Part shown: positions 12,075 through 24,070 of the stretch, one piece after another
Position numbering within the stretch: the stretch's first letter is position 1
How the letters are laid out: the number at the start of each line of letters is the position of its first letter
Origin: Icerya purchasi
Lineage: Eukaryota; Arthropoda; Insecta; Hemiptera; Monophlebidae
Direction: 5' to 3'
NCBI GenBank assembly: GCA_039619475.1
Contig: CM077115.1
Location: 236,806,692-236,870,691, forward strand
Length of the DNA: 64,000 bases
Made by a program: the position numbers and the translations under genes
The notes under the pieces: generated by a model
Seen by the model: only the letters and a program-made list of their open reading frames with translations
Told to the model about the DNA's origin: nothing
Databases searched by the model: none

Positions 12075-12997
12075 TTTAGGGGGTTAGAGCGGCTTTTACT
12101 CTGCCGGACTTCGGCTATTCTAACTTTCCTCCTTCTCCTCCATATTCCCGGTCGAATCTATCGCAATCCTACAAGCAATCCTTTTTATAGCCTCTACTAA
12201 CAATATTATATCCAACGTTCTCTTATCTTATGATTCAAAAGGCGTTTTACAGGCCATTGCTACTCTTTTTCCTAAACCATCCGCTGATCCTATTGTGCTT
12301 CACATACGCTCCTTAATTTCACATCTATTTCATTCCCGTTCTGTCCCCGTATTGATCTATTGTGGATTCCTAGTCATTATGGAATTTCGGGCAACGAGTT
12401 AGTTAACTCTTTGGCACGTTCGGCTGCTTCAGACGGTCGCTTTATTCGTCATTTTCCAGCCCAAAGTCGTCTTTCTCTTTTCTTTCGTTGCCAGCGCGAC
12501 TGTTTGTCTGATCTTTATCCTTCTTCATTTTCTAATCCTGCTTCCTTTTATTTATCCATACAGCTCATTCCTCCTCTTTTTCCGTGGTTTCCAGAATTTC
12601 CCCAACATGAGGCGGTCAACTATCTCATCGATAATTAGACTTCGGTTAAATCACAGTTTGCTTTCTGTTTCGCTCTTCTGTTTCTTCGTTAGTCTCAGTC
12701 TCCTTTTTTTATCCGTTTGATCCGTCAAAGGCAAACTTCGTTTGTGATGCGAACCACATTTAACTTGAATGTCCTTTCATTTCTTCAGAACGCGCGATAC
12801 TGTATTCCGGTCTTTTGCGTCTTATCCTACTCTTTACACCGCTCACATGCTTTCTTTTCCTTCTTCCTTGGTTATTCCTTTGTTAGATTTATTCATATGT
12901 TCCATTTCTAATATTTTCCTATATAATCATTAGTGCTGTCATACCTTTGGATTGGGTAACGTCCTTAGCCAACATTCTGAAAAAAAACAAAAAAAAC
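12075..12997 (+). mobile_element. 5'-truncated LINE, RNase H to 3' tail
   Basis: Third copy of the pyrimidine-rich LINE family. RNase H translation near 12150-12330 includes ESIAILQAILFIAS and LLSYDSKGVLQAIATLFP (Glu and second-Asp motifs). A frame change then leads to the motif LWIPSHYGISGNELVNSLA near 12357. This is closely parallel to WIPSHNGIAGNNLIDSFA in the copy at 2.2 kb, including the downstream stretch. Near 12740 the C-terminal region reads SFVMRTTFNLNVL, a decayed zinc-knuckle segment. The tail is GTAACGTCCTTAGCCAACATTCTG followed by A-rich sequence to about 12997. No RT palm is present, and multiple stops and frameshifts mark it as dead. Confidence 0.75.
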
Positions 12998-14525
12998 TGT
13001 TATGCTTAATTTTACGATAATGCAGGTAATATGTTCAGTATTTAATCAAATATTCAATCACAAACAAAAAAAAAAAAGGTTAGCCTATTAGAGAACCGAT
13101 TATGTACAGCAAAATTCCTCGAAGAGAATAATTACTGAAGCGATAATTTTCTTTTTACATTTCGAAAAAAACAATAAAAATTGTTTACAACTCCATTTCA
13201 AAATTTAATAAACTATACAATAAATACGTTTCATCACCTTTGACCCGTAAATTACAGTTGTTTCCTGCGCTAAGTCAACGCTCCTTTTTTTTCGTTTTAC
13301 TTTATTTGAATATTTCAAACTTTTCCGAAATTCCAACTCTCGGGTAAGGTGCGCATTTATATTTTGATACCCAGCGTAAGTCCGAATCGGGTACTGTTTC
13401 CAGCGAATATTTTTCTTCGCCCACTAGAAAACCTATTTATTTATCATTTGCTTCATAAAGTCATGAGAAAATCGAAAATGTTTACAAATAAGCTGGAAGA
13501 AGGAAAATATTGCTCCATAACTCTCGATTTCACACTCAAGATATAAGCCACGTTAATTAATAATCGTCTTCCAATTGGACATGCGCTTGTATTGTACACA
13601 ACCATAAATCTAAAAGTTCTTGGAGTTGCCTCCTTTAAATTTTTGAAAGCTATATATTGACTAGTGTTGCGATAAGCTTTTATTATTACGACCGGATTTT
13701 ACAAATGAAAGACTGATATTTTTTTCGGCCAAGCTCATTAACTACTTTCATGTTATTGTGTGCACTCGTTAAATTTTTAGTCGAGTTCCGTAGAGCGGAA
13801 TGTGTTGTGGTTCCAACATCTTTTCAATTACAGATGGGAACTACTTTTAGTCGATAATTTCAGGAAAATAACAGTTAAAGTTCTACTAGGATATCATAAA
13901 ATCGTTGTTAGGTACAGCAAAAAAAAAAAAAAAAAAAAAAATGAATCTTTACTGTGGAGCTAATGAAGTAACAGAAATCGCTAGGTTTTACAAAGTGTTT
14001 ATACAAAGGTAAAACCGCAAGCCGAGAAAACAGATTTAATGTCGGCGGTTCATACGTCAGATCTTAACGCTGATGAAATTATAGAGGAAGCTAAAAGCGT
14101 ATTTAATGATAAGCAAAAGAAAGTGCTACTAAAAATATACGAAAATTATTGAAAATTCCGAAAAAAAAAACTATACCCGAATTAAACGGATTATTTAGGA
14201 ATAAATATATTTTGCATATTCGCCATTTCGGATTAAATTTTTATTCTTCTTCTTATTTAAATTCCCTAAAAAACGCAGTCATGTTACGCGATATCCAACT
14301 GTACCTGTCCGATGAAAAATGAGCCACATGAATGGTCATCGCAATTTAGAGGTCTTACTTCCGAGAGCCAATGGTTGAAAAAGCTCAGAAACACTTTTTA
14401 CTTATTGCAGCTGATAAAGGGAAACATACATTTAATTTTTAATACAAAGATTATCGTGCCTTCTGTCCCTCCAGGATATTCGCATCGTTCTGCTATGCAT
14501 CCGTGGGTTTCAAAAACGCCCATTT
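12998..14525. other. AT-rich stretch with one unexplained decayed frame
   Basis: Contains an uninterrupted A tract at about 13919-13941. After it, the plus strand holds short open stretches (for example from ATG 14038, a 37-codon frame rich in Lys/Glu; and EKAQKHFLLIAADKGKHTFNF near 14365) that could be relics of a transposon protein. I do not recognise the family. Nothing else supported. Confidence 0.4.
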
Positions 14526-14801
14526 TTATTTCGATTCGTTAATGTGAAGTCTATGCTTCTGTAACGTATGTGTAAAAACTAGATAATTCATTAATTCAAG
14601 TCTTACGCTCTCAGATAAAGCCGTACATTTTTTCAGATACTTGGTAATAACTGCGAATGGAGCCTTTGCCGATTTACACTTAATATACGACGGGCAACTT
14701 CCATTGTTAGTTAAAACTGAACTGAAGTATACGAAATTTCCACCATCGGGAAACTGACTATTTCTCCATATTATCCAATTTTTGGTTGTGTCAACTGTCA
14801 T
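14526..14801 (-). pseudogene. LINE RT connection-domain fragment
   Basis: Minus-strand open frame of 91 codons. Residues about 22-75 read FVYFSSVLTNNGSCPSYIK and continue KSAKAPFAVITKYLKK...SVRLELMNYL. This matches the region after the RT catalytic core in many insect LINEs, where a YLGS..T..G-type motif, an alternating Ala/Lys helix and a leucine-rich segment precede the thumb. No catalytic palm is attached, and the frame stops shortly after the homologous part. It lies downstream, in minus-strand sense, of the LINE RNase H fragment at 15.3-16.1 kb but belongs to a different domain, so it is probably an independent insertion. Assignment to a clade is not possible. Confidence 0.6.
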
Positions 14802-15259
14802 TTTTTTTTGCTTTTTTCTTATCTAGACTATATTTGTATAGACCTTCTAGCTAATGATCTGCTACAATCAATAATAGCCAAGCAACGTAGAATAAAAATC
14901 AAATAATTTAAAAATACATAATCAATAAATGGATAAAGAATAGAATAAAATAAAACTAACCGCCTACTCTAACAAAATAATAAACTCCAATGAATGAGGA
15001 AAAATAAATTAAAACAAAGATTTGTTATTCTTATTTCCTGTAATATATAATAAAAAGGAAAAATAAAATCTTATCACTAGAACAAAGTAGATAGAAAATA
15101 CGCAGTGGATGATAAATGCCGTTCAACATAAGGTTTTTAAAAAACACTAGTCTTTTGTTATCCAATTGGTCGCAGTTTTTTTTTTGTTTTGTGAAAGCAA
15201 TTTCCTGTACCATGTTTAACTGCTATATGGCTATTACCATACGAAGATTCGCAGTTTGT
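14802..15259. other. AT-rich spacer
   Basis: A/T-rich sequence between LINE fragments. It may include the 3' untranslated region of the minus-strand LINE at 15.26-16.07 kb. No gene supported. Confidence 0.4.
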
Positions 15260-16065
15260 TTTTATAGATATCTGCTCATTCCGCTAGTTCTGATAAACTG
15301 TGTTACAGATAAAATTGCATTGGGGAAATTCTCAAGAATGTTGGTGACTGTTTTGTTATTAATAGAAAGGGGCCGGTGAGAGTGCTGGACAGTCGCACAG
15401 TACGTGGGAAGTTGAGGGAGCAACAGCTTGGCAACAGAAATGACAATTCATAGGAGGGGGGGGGGGGTTCTTTGCAAAATAAAATTATACGACATGGCTA
15501 GCGGCTAAGTGCACAGAAATCTCTGCGGGAAATGCTTTTTTCTGGCCACCATGGTTCGGTTGAGGGTTTAATTAACCTTGAGAAAGTCTGACACGAGGAC
15601 CAATGGGTTTTCCATGAGGACGTGAGATTATTGAAGATTATGTTCGATAGATGAGGAGGAGGAGGGCTGGTACTAGGCAAGGGGCAATATATTGCTGCTC
15701 GGGCGGATGTATCGACGCGTTCATTTCCAGGAATGCCAGCATGGCTGGGCACCCACAGAAAGCATACGAAGCACTGTCTCTTAATAAATTCGTATAATAC
15801 CTGCTGGGTTCGAATTGCTACAGGATGTTTAGTAAGAGGGATTGATGAATCAGATACCAGCAGGGCTGTCTGTGATGTAGGCTCTGTCGAAAGAAAATAT
15901 TCCAAACAGAAAAATACTGCGTATATTTCAGCATCCAGTACCGAGCAACTGTCATTCGGTTGAATGCTTCAAATCACATCGTAGACTTCAAAGGAATAGG
16001 CCCTTGGGGATGAAGTAGTCTCTGGGGCAGCCTTGGCAGCATCCGTGAAGAAAATGAGGTTGGTT
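15260..16065 (-). pseudogene. LINE ORF2 C-terminal part: RNase H and zinc knuckle
   Basis: Reading the minus strand from about 16065: NLIFFTDAAKAAPETTSS (RNase H first-Asp motif), an in-frame stop, then SVLDAEIYAVFFCLEYFLS (Glu motif), ALLVSDSSIPLTKHP (second Asp), and FLWVPSHAGIPGNERVDTSA (His/Asp motif, near 15740). After RNase H a linker ends PWWPEKSISRRDFCALSR. Past a frame change at the G12 tract (15455-15466) comes the C-terminal zinc-knuckle reading MNCHFCCQAVAPSTSHVLCD near 15430. The tail NNKTVTNILENFPNAILSV reaches a stop near 15268. The RNase H catalytic residues are present, but stops and frameshifts make this a relic. It abuts, in the same orientation, a second LINE relic at 16.07-16.5 kb. 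Confidence 0.75.
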
Positions 16066-16069
16066 GCAG

Positions 16070-16480
16070 TTAAATAAACAGTGGTTCATATATTCCCCAA
16101 AATTTAGTCGACTTATTGCAACCCATGCAACGCCTTGTACTTGAAAAGAGTTTAAACCTATTCGACTATGGCCGGAGCGCAGCCTACACACAACAACATT
16201 GTCGAAAATTTCAGTCACACTAAATGGAAGAGATGATTGGACAATATGAAAATATTTACCATGATCACCGCGTATATATAACTCTCACCTAATTTGCATT
16301 ATTGATTGTCTCTTTTGGCTTTTTCCGAAAAATCGATGGATGGGATGAATATGGCAACTTGATACCTGATCTGACCGCTTCTTTAGCAGTTGAATCGACT
16401 CGGTCACTAAGTAATACCTCGCAGTGGACTGGAACCCGGCGAAACACTTAATGACTCCTCCAAGTTCTGAAATGTTAAAA
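16070..16480 (-). pseudogene. Second, older LINE relic (RNase H end and C-terminus)
   Basis: Minus-strand fragments suggest the end of another LINE ORF2 immediately upstream of the RNase H start at 16065. Near 16340 the translation VAIFIPSIDFSEKAKRD resembles the RNase H motif (W/F)xPSHxGIxGNExAD. Near 16170 VVVCRLRSGHSRIGLNSF resembles the conserved CRLRxGHTRLTHSxL block after RNase H. At 16080 NHCLFNC resembles the final EHLLxxC. Each match needs a different frame and is weak alone. Their correct order and spacing on one strand is the argument. If right, the C-terminus of one LINE is joined to the RNase H of another at about 16066-16070. Confidence 0.45.
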
Positions 16481-17640
16481 TACTTTTTTTCCAATTTCAT
16501 AAATAAATGAATGGCGCAATTAAACTCAGGGTTACTACTCGGAAACGACAAGAAGAAAGAACAAACTTTTTATAATTATTTTTAAACCTTTAAATTTATT
16601 TTTCCGATTAGAGCTTTACTGATGACGGCGGTATGCGCATGATAATTAATCATCGTTCCAATCGTACAGTGTTTTTTCTCGTGAGGTAAACTTGATACGA
16701 GTACAAAAGGAAATTCTTGCCTATAGTAAAACATCATTACTTGTATCAAACTGTTAATGGAGGGATTTTATGGTGTGTCATGTTACCTTAAATCCGGCGT
16801 ATTTATCTGCGTGGGACAGCATCTTTTGAGCCCGATACGTGTGGAACTGAAATTGACAACGGTATTCTTAATGTCCCACTTTTCCCTTTTGAATAAATAG
16901 CCACCGAGAAGTATCAGCATAGTACAAAGCCGTATGACGTGGTTTAACCCTGTTTAAACTCAGCCTTCCGAGACCCGAATGGAGATGAACAAATTACTTA
17001 TAGGTTTTGTTTCGGGCGTCCGGAAAAACCTTAACCAACGCCGGATCAAGGCTCTGATCAAACAGTTTCCTTTTTGTAGTGAGCGAAGTGTATTGTGAAT
17101 TACAAAACTGATAGCCAATGCCTATTTTTCAAAAAATGTGACGGGAATTATTGTGATTTCCTCGAAAACGAAACTCTGGAGTTTCACGATAGATTTTTAT
17201 TTTCGAGTTTGAAGGAAAAACGTTTTTCGAACGAACTTCGTAGCACACGCTTCCGTGCAAAAAAAGAATAGTGCTATTTATTGTTCCGGGTCATGTCGTT
17301 TACGAAACGTATTGAAGTAGTCAGCGTGCTAAATGATTTAAGGAAAATTGAGAAAAATACAACCATTTCGAAAAAGCTCCGAATAGAACATGTTCACACT
17401 TCGTATTCTTTACAAACATTGTCTCAGCAGAGTAAGCCAAACCTGAAACATCTTGCGAAAATTGAAAATGCTTTAATCGGTCACTGAAAAACTTGTGTTT
17501 CAAACTTCAGTTAACGAAGTGAAACACAAATCTCTTACCGATCGCCTAACTCGGAGCGGAGATAACGTAAGGAAAATAAGAATCGTGACGTAATCAGTGC
17601 GTCCTACACAGTAAACGAAAAACAAAGTGAAAGGCGGAAC
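16481..17640. other. No supported gene
   Basis: Mostly unique-looking AT-rich sequence. An open frame from 17281 has a weak helix-turn-helix transposase-like look and is discussed under findings. No other feature seen. Confidence 0.45.
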
Positions 17641-17740
17641 AATAACTTTCCTGAAAACATTTGTATAACATACCTATATATATATATATATATATACACA
17701 TATATATATAACCGGAAAGTTATTTACCTGTTATACATTG
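17641..17740. repeat. Inverted repeat around a (TA)n loop
   Basis: Arms AATAACTTTCC (17641-17651) and GGAAAGTTATT (17714-17724) are perfect inverses. A second inverted pair TGTATAACA / TGTTATACA is arranged around the same (TA)n centre. It could form a cruciform or be a very short foldback element. No flanking duplication identified. Confidence 0.6.
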
Positions 17741-18624
17741 CTTGCTTCAGTCAATTTTTGAAGTTACTTCCTATAATTTTTCGTTACTATCAGCGAAAAT
17801 TACGTACTCGGCGTTGTCTCTAAATGAGAGAAAGTATTATAATAGCTAGAAGAAGAAAAAAAGGGTGTATGAAACAAAAAGAAGAGGTTTCACGATGATT
17901 TGTAAAATGAACTATTGATATAAACGCCATCGAATCAACTGAAAAACGTTACGAATGAGATTTTTATGTGGTAAGTGGTGTTCGGTAACTGCGTCCTCGG
18001 CTGCTCTAAAGAAATAACTCAACGCGCGCTTTGCAGAACTGAATAAATTATGGTAAACGAGTAGGGTTGTATATATGAAAGACTATTTAGTTCGAATGCA
18101 GCAATTTGTTTAGGAAAATGAACGAGAACAGTCGAACTAGGTCGGTTAAGGTAAACTGGCCGCAGTAATAAACCATAGTGGTCGCTGTAATTGGAATAAT
18201 TTGGTAAAGGAAACTATAAACCGTGCCTATTTGAAAGGAGGGGATATAAAGTGTCAAATTCGGGATTTGTAAAGACGGAGCTTCTGTTAGTAACATGCTT
18301 TCCTTCTAATTCTAAACTCGTCCGAATCTAATTATACATTTAGAAGGGTCGTTGCTTTTGGTTGGAGTGGATTATTTAAGTCAGAAACAGAGCAATTTGT
18401 TGAGAAACTACCGCCAACTTAAATTTAAACGCACTTAAGGCATTGCTTAATATTCGGTTACAGGAATTTCGCTTGCAAGCTTTTCGAATTATTCTCAAAA
18501 CCTATAATACTCCGCTCTTGAAGCCGACCCAAGCCAATCGTTATCATTCCATCTTAGGCTTAATTATCATTATTGTTATTATTGCTGCGGTCGCATTAAA
18601 TCGCTACGAATTATGATTAAATGG

Positions 18625-18691
<67 letters not shown>

Positions 18692-21244
18692 TCGCAGACA
18701 GATCATTTCGTGCAAGTTTCCGTGTCTAACTGTTGTCTGATTACGGTACTTAAATATGCACCTATTCCGCTGTCGACACTATTAATAATTAAGATGGCAA
18801 ATCGTGATACTAAAAACAGCTGATGAAACTGGTTAATTTTCAACGGGTTTGGTCGAAAGCTAGGCTGCAGAAAAAAGTAAAAAATGGCTGCCCTATAATT
18901 AATAACTGCGCCTGGACAACCCCGGTAATAGGTAAATTTAAAGATGAACTTTTTCCCTCCTCCGCTGTATGAAAAGTTAATTGTCTGTTAAATGTTCAAA
19001 AAGCCGCTGTAAACAATAGATTAGTTTGGAAGACTATTCAAATAATGTTTAACAAGAAGTATCGCTAAATATGTGTAGTTTTTAAATAATAAATCTAAAA
19101 AAGTGACGCGACGCATAATTTTCATTTCATCTATTCAGAAGCTCTAAAGCGATTACATTATTCTGTTTTCGATGAAACTTGAGCATAATCATCTTCGGCC
19201 TAATAACATTCTTCTGAATTTGTTACGTTCGTGTTGAAAAGATATTTTGCAGTTTCGCTTGTCCAGTTAAAATTTGAACAAATAGAAATCCGGATAGAAT
19301 ATCTATGACTACGTATTCGTTCTATTATAAATAGAAGGGAGTGTATAATAAATATCGAAGTGCTATGTATATTTGTTGATGATTTCACTGCATCATCTTG
19401 GGTATCGTGAATATACAGATTTTTTCTACATAAAACAATCTTACGTCTTTAATTTCAAGTTTTATACCATGTTCATGTTTTTCTACTAATAATAGTCATC
19501 GTACTTCTTGAATTTGGCGTGTCTAGTTTTTTCACTGAACTGTCTATGATTACTTCTTTTCTTAATAGGTTGATTTTATTACATAATCTAGGCTATTTTT
19601 TGTTAATTCTCTAAATTCATAACCTTTTCTTTGTAATATTTCTGTTTTTGCTTTTTAGTTTCGTATTACGCGATAGCTAGATTGCAACAGAATTAATTCT
19701 GTTACATTTTTCGGCTTTTTCTTCGTAATAACTTTTTAACTTATATATGCGAACTTTTTTTAATACGTGTGTTAATTTAATATTATAGATTTACATTTTA
19801 TTTAACATTCTGTTAGTTTCGTAGACGATTTGCCGTTCAGTAATACTCGCATAACGTTATCGAAACTATTTGTTCCAGCTCAGTTCGACTTTTGTCAGTT
19901 GTAGTATAAAACTGAGAAATCTGCCGTGATTTTCATGTGAACTGCGTCACAAAGTTTAAAAAGCTAGTTAGCCCTAATACGTTTTTTAACTGTCCTACTC
20001 CGATAGTTAAATCCAAGATAAAAAACCCTTTAAATATTTTCAGGCATAATCTTGCACGATAAATTGAATATTTTACAACTAAATTTTGTAGTCTAATATA
20101 TTAAGATCTATTCCGTGTAAAGACGCTGTTCAGAGCATGTATAATTACACTATGCGCTAGTGCTTAAATAAGTAAAATTAGTGTAAACCTTTGATACAGC
20201 AGTAACGGAAGTTACTCTATTCACAGTACCCAGGGTCATTGAATAAATCCTACAGTATTTCTAAAGCTGTGTTGTTTTTTTTTAGTAGAATTTAATATGT
20301 TCGGCAGAGAGTAAAAAACTTTCGGATAGTTGACGCTTTCAAAAATCGCAGTACACCATTACCGTCATTATATTAATAATGCGGTGATTACTAAGTTTTG
20401 GCAGTGAAATTTGCGAAAGGACTGGCAAAGTCATGTTTCCGTTTATCGCTGAAAGATGAGCAATTATATCGGTTACAATGTTGACTATTGTATTTTCTGA
20501 TCTTAGTGGTTTGAATAACTCTACTTCAAACGCTTTAACACTGCGAATAAGAACAGATCTGTAAATTATGCAACTCCTCCGGTTTCGATTGAAAAACGTT
20601 TTGCCTTGAAATGTGATGCCGTTGGAGCTTTCGTTAATTATAAGGTGAGAATTAGTGCTTTTATCAGTGCTACCAATTTATACAACAACATCATAAGCAC
20701 CTTAATGAAAACGGCCATATTAGGACCGGCGGTCTTTGTTAGTTTGACAGTATGTTTAGTTTTATTAATATCGGTTGTATCGTTAGAGATAGTGATGAGT
20801 ATGCAGAAAAAAAAAAAAAGTTACTAACATATACGAAAAAGGACAATTCGTAAACGTTTGCCTTCATTTAAGTGTGATAATATTATAACGATGAAATTTT
20901 ACAAATCAACAATATTCACAAGTATAAGTACCGCTGATAGGTAAATAATAAAAATGGGACTATTTTCTTAATAAATTATTTCGTACATTTTTTATTAACT
21001 TCCTGAAATTTTAATAATGTCAAAAAACGAAATTAAACATTTTATAACGTGTTTCTAAGTATAGAGAATCGAAGAAACAAAAAAACAAAGACAAACTCAG
21101 CTATGCTTTAAATAGATTTTTTGACACGTTTACACCTGAACAAATGGTTCTGTTTACCTTTGGTTCAGGTCATTTGGGATGCGTAATGATGTTCTTTCTT
21201 TCTTTTCTCGTATCGCTCGATAGCGCGTGACTTTTTCTTTGCAG
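17741..21244. other. AT-rich sequence, (TA)n at 18629-18686
   Basis: Apart from a long (TA)n microsatellite at about 18629-18686, I find no gene, RNA or mobile element in this stretch. Open frames (for example 20606-20827, hydrophobic and ending in a poly-A-derived Lys run) have no recognisable domain. Confidence 0.5.
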
Positions 21245-21510
21245 CGCCATACTTAAGTTTCTGAGCGTAGGCACCTAACTATTTGTACATTCTAGCTGTA
21301 CAGACATAGGCGTAGTGTTCGTAGCAATTTTTGTATGCAATGTGAGTACACACTCGAAACTAATATCATCATGATAGTTTGATTTATCGATACACCAGTT
21401 CCATGTGTGTCTGTCTACCGCACATCAATTAACATGCATAATACGTGGTGATTTGCCATTACCTTCCGCGTGATTATTAGCGGTTAATTTTAGTTTCTGT
21501 CGTCTCCTGT
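21245..21510 (-). mobile_element. tRNA-related SINE copy, minus strand
   Basis: On the minus strand this block carries the same two conserved boxes as the SINE at 44.2 kb: CGCTAATAATCACG...AATGGCAAA.CACCACGTA (21442-21486 on plus) and the tail box CTATGTCTGTACAGCT followed by TAAGTATGG (21245-21310 on plus). The tRNA-derived head is degenerate; only a GACGAC stretch near 21515 recalls it. It lacks the 150-base insertion present in the 44 kb copy and so serves as its empty-site allele. Confidence 0.6.
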
Positions 21511-23133
21511 GGTAATGTATCGTCGTTTGCAAAAACATAGATATGTTGCTATCATTACAATGCTTTAAAAATAAAATGTAACTATCACTAACGCCTTCTT
21601 TGGTAGGTATTCAACGCTTCGTGAATATTAAAAAGTACCATTCGTTCAGAAGGAAATTAAAAGAAAATACAAAGGATATGTAAATTAAAACTAAAATAGC
21701 ATCCGCCGATGATCGTTTGGTGATTTTAAATAATTCGAAAAAAAACCGCAATACTTACAGACCTCGTGTAAAACCGAAAATTAAATTTTATGTATATTTG
21801 TATTCTCAATATACTCTGTTTTAAGCTCTTTTTGTACTAATTGCGTAGTAAGTATTAAAAAAAGGTAAAAAGGTAAAAAATGGTAAAAAAAGCAAAAAAG
21901 GTGAAAACGGTAAATAAGAAAAAAAGGAAAAAAGGCAGGATCGTTTTTAATAATTTCGTTCAATGAAATTGATACATCGCAGGATTTTTGCTCGTCGACA
22001 CTGCAGCAATACGATTACAAATCTCTTTCGAATTTAGACCTGCCGAACTTTCACTGGACCGACATGAATGTTTGTGTAAGTATGCGTTATTAGAAGTCCT
22101 TATCTGACAAAGTTAACTTGCTATCTCACTTACCGGAATCTATTTCGAAATAGCTTTTCGATCGGTATTTTTCTATTCTTACTCGTTATTTAAAAAGACG
22201 TCGTTGATAATTTCGGAATACGTGCTTCGCTAACCTCAAGTAAATTTTAATGTGTGTGTGTTTGCTGCAAGTTTGTCGATAAAGTCATCAGTAAGCTGAT
22301 AAACTTTTTCGTGACTTTACTACTTTTTTCGGAATTTGCAGTTATTTGCGGCGAGTTATTTTTAAACACCTCTAAAATACTTATCCCGTGTTTCAGATAT
22401 TTAAACAATTTTTTGTATTACTTCTGTTTCCTTTCGAATCACATGTTTGCCGGGTGCCCGCTATCGATTTTACTATGAATTTCTTTGGATGTCGTAGAAG
22501 CATCATCTTCCTGGTCCAATAGAATATAAAATTTAATGTAAATTTTTTTCACTAGAACCCAAACTACGGAACACGGTAGATACATGTACTTTATAAGGTA
22601 ATTATTAGTTCTGGCATCCGAATTATAGGAAATTATACAACTAAATTGAAGAATACAGTTCCATAATTATAGCGATAGTTTGATTATGGAATTATGGAAT
22701 TGCGTTCATCTGTGAATTTTTAATTTAATGGGACTACAATATATGTATATTTCTCTGTAATTTGCTAATTAATGAAAAATGGACATTTCGCGACGGTAAT
22801 AAATTAAATAACCGTTTTAGACTGTTCCAAAAAAGTAAAAAAAAAATATCGGGGCGTAACGATAAAAAAATAAAGGTTAAATTCAAAGGGTTCATTTTTC
22901 GAAAATTGGAATATGGCTTATTAAGACTGCTGGAAAGTTATTCAAAATGGAACTATTATACATAGCAGTATCTCCGTGAAAGTGGAAACACGATAATGTA
23001 AAAAATATGCAGCAGCAACAAAAGAAATATGTAAAAGGCTTTATTAAATAATTATCTCTCTGGTAACATAATCAGGAAAAATTCCGCCTTAATCTTCGTC
23101 TTACATTTTCCTTCTTATCTATAATTATCAATG

Positions 23134-23174
<41 letters not shown>

Positions 23175-23482
23175 CGCGGCGCGCGCAAGCATTTGTTTCC
23201 TTAGTCTAACGTTAGAGCATTTAGTCATCGAAGGATAAAGTCAGCTAATTTATCCTTGCGCATATTTTAGGTGAATGCCGAAAGTACATGCAATTCATAC
23301 TTACAATGAGAAATTTTTTATTGTTTTAGCAGACATGAAATTAAAGATCATGTAAAATGCTATCTGCAATTTTACTATTACAATGTATATGTAACAGGTG
23401 AACGAAAATCGATTGATTTATTTTTCACATAGGTCACAATAAGAAAAGCTGGGAATGTTTATAATTTTTACCCAGAACACAA
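21511..23482. other. AT-rich sequence, (TA)n at 23139-23171
   Basis: No gene recognised. It contains a run of diverged GGTAAAAA-type units near 21860-21920 and a (TA)n microsatellite at 23139-23171 followed by a short GCGGCGCGCGC stretch. Small open frames here show no family motif. Confidence 0.5.
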
Positions 23483-23735
23483 ATAGGGGAATGTGCTAAA
23501 GCGTCTAATCGAAAAATAATCCAAACGGCTCGGAATAAGTTTCTTCGATTAATTACTAATGCTCCCACTGGTTTCAACAAAATCATGCATCCCATATGCG
23601 GATTTGCAGATTAAATGAGAGTCAATGAAGTGATACATGATTATACTCGACACAGTCAGAAACGGCTTCATTATCATCCGAATCCGGAGGAGGCCTTGGC
23701 ACATTTGTCTACAGATTTCGACTTTTAAGCGTTTC
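23483..23735 (+). pseudogene. Jockey-like LINE ORF2 C-terminal remnant
   Basis: The plus strand reads ECAKASNRKIIQTARNKFLR, continues LITNAPTGFNKIMHPICG and ends HSQKRLHYHPNPEEALAHL. This is the hallmark C-terminal segment of Jockey-type reverse transcriptases: a W/EG.AK.SN..-IQ block, (K/R)FLR.I.NAP, and a closing HPNP motif near 23675. One in-frame stop (after GFAD) interrupts it. No upstream RT was found, so this is a 5'-truncated copy of about 250 bases. The end of the retroposed unit is not clear. Confidence 0.7.
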
Positions 23736-23855
23736 AAAACTCGTGACTTGTTTGTTACCGAGTAATATAATTAGCAGAGCTTCTATATCTCAGCTCGTTA
23801 TGCTAATTACGAGTAGTACCGTTTGTTTAGATTAAATCTAAGATTACAGAAATAA

Positions 23856-24070
23856 GTAGCTGTCCTTTTTTTACGACAAAAATAAATTTTTAACACTTAA
23901 TTAAACAATTATACACACACATATATATATATATATAAAATTTTTATATCCCCGACGCGTTTCGAAGCAAACACTTCATGTTTACGGGCGTAATTAGTGT
24001 TAAAAATTTATTTTTAACGTAAATATATTTAACAATGAGTCTAAATAATAAATACAGTAACTGTCCTTTT
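23856..24070. mobile_element. Small element with hammerhead-like stem-loop, 5' inverted
   Basis: Element body 23870-24056, flanked by CTGTCCTTTT (23860-23869 and 24061-24070; GTARCTGTCCTTTT if one mismatch is allowed), which looks like a target-site duplication. Inverted arms at 23873-23903 and 23991-24020 share AAAAATAAATTTTTAACAC. Between them lie a (TA)n run and, on the minus strand from 23987, the box CCCGTAAACATGAAG / TGTTTG / CTTCGAAACGCGTCGGGG. The right-hand tail (24001-24056) matches the tail of the 44.5 kb copy in the same orientation, whereas the core is inverted relative to it. The layout is what a 5' inversion during target-primed reverse transcription would leave. It encodes nothing. 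Confidence 0.65.

Noticed and set aside
15455..15466. G12 tract as a G-quadruplex or regulatory site
   Set aside because: It is a single homopolymer run inside a LINE pseudogene, without further G tracts; most likely slippage.
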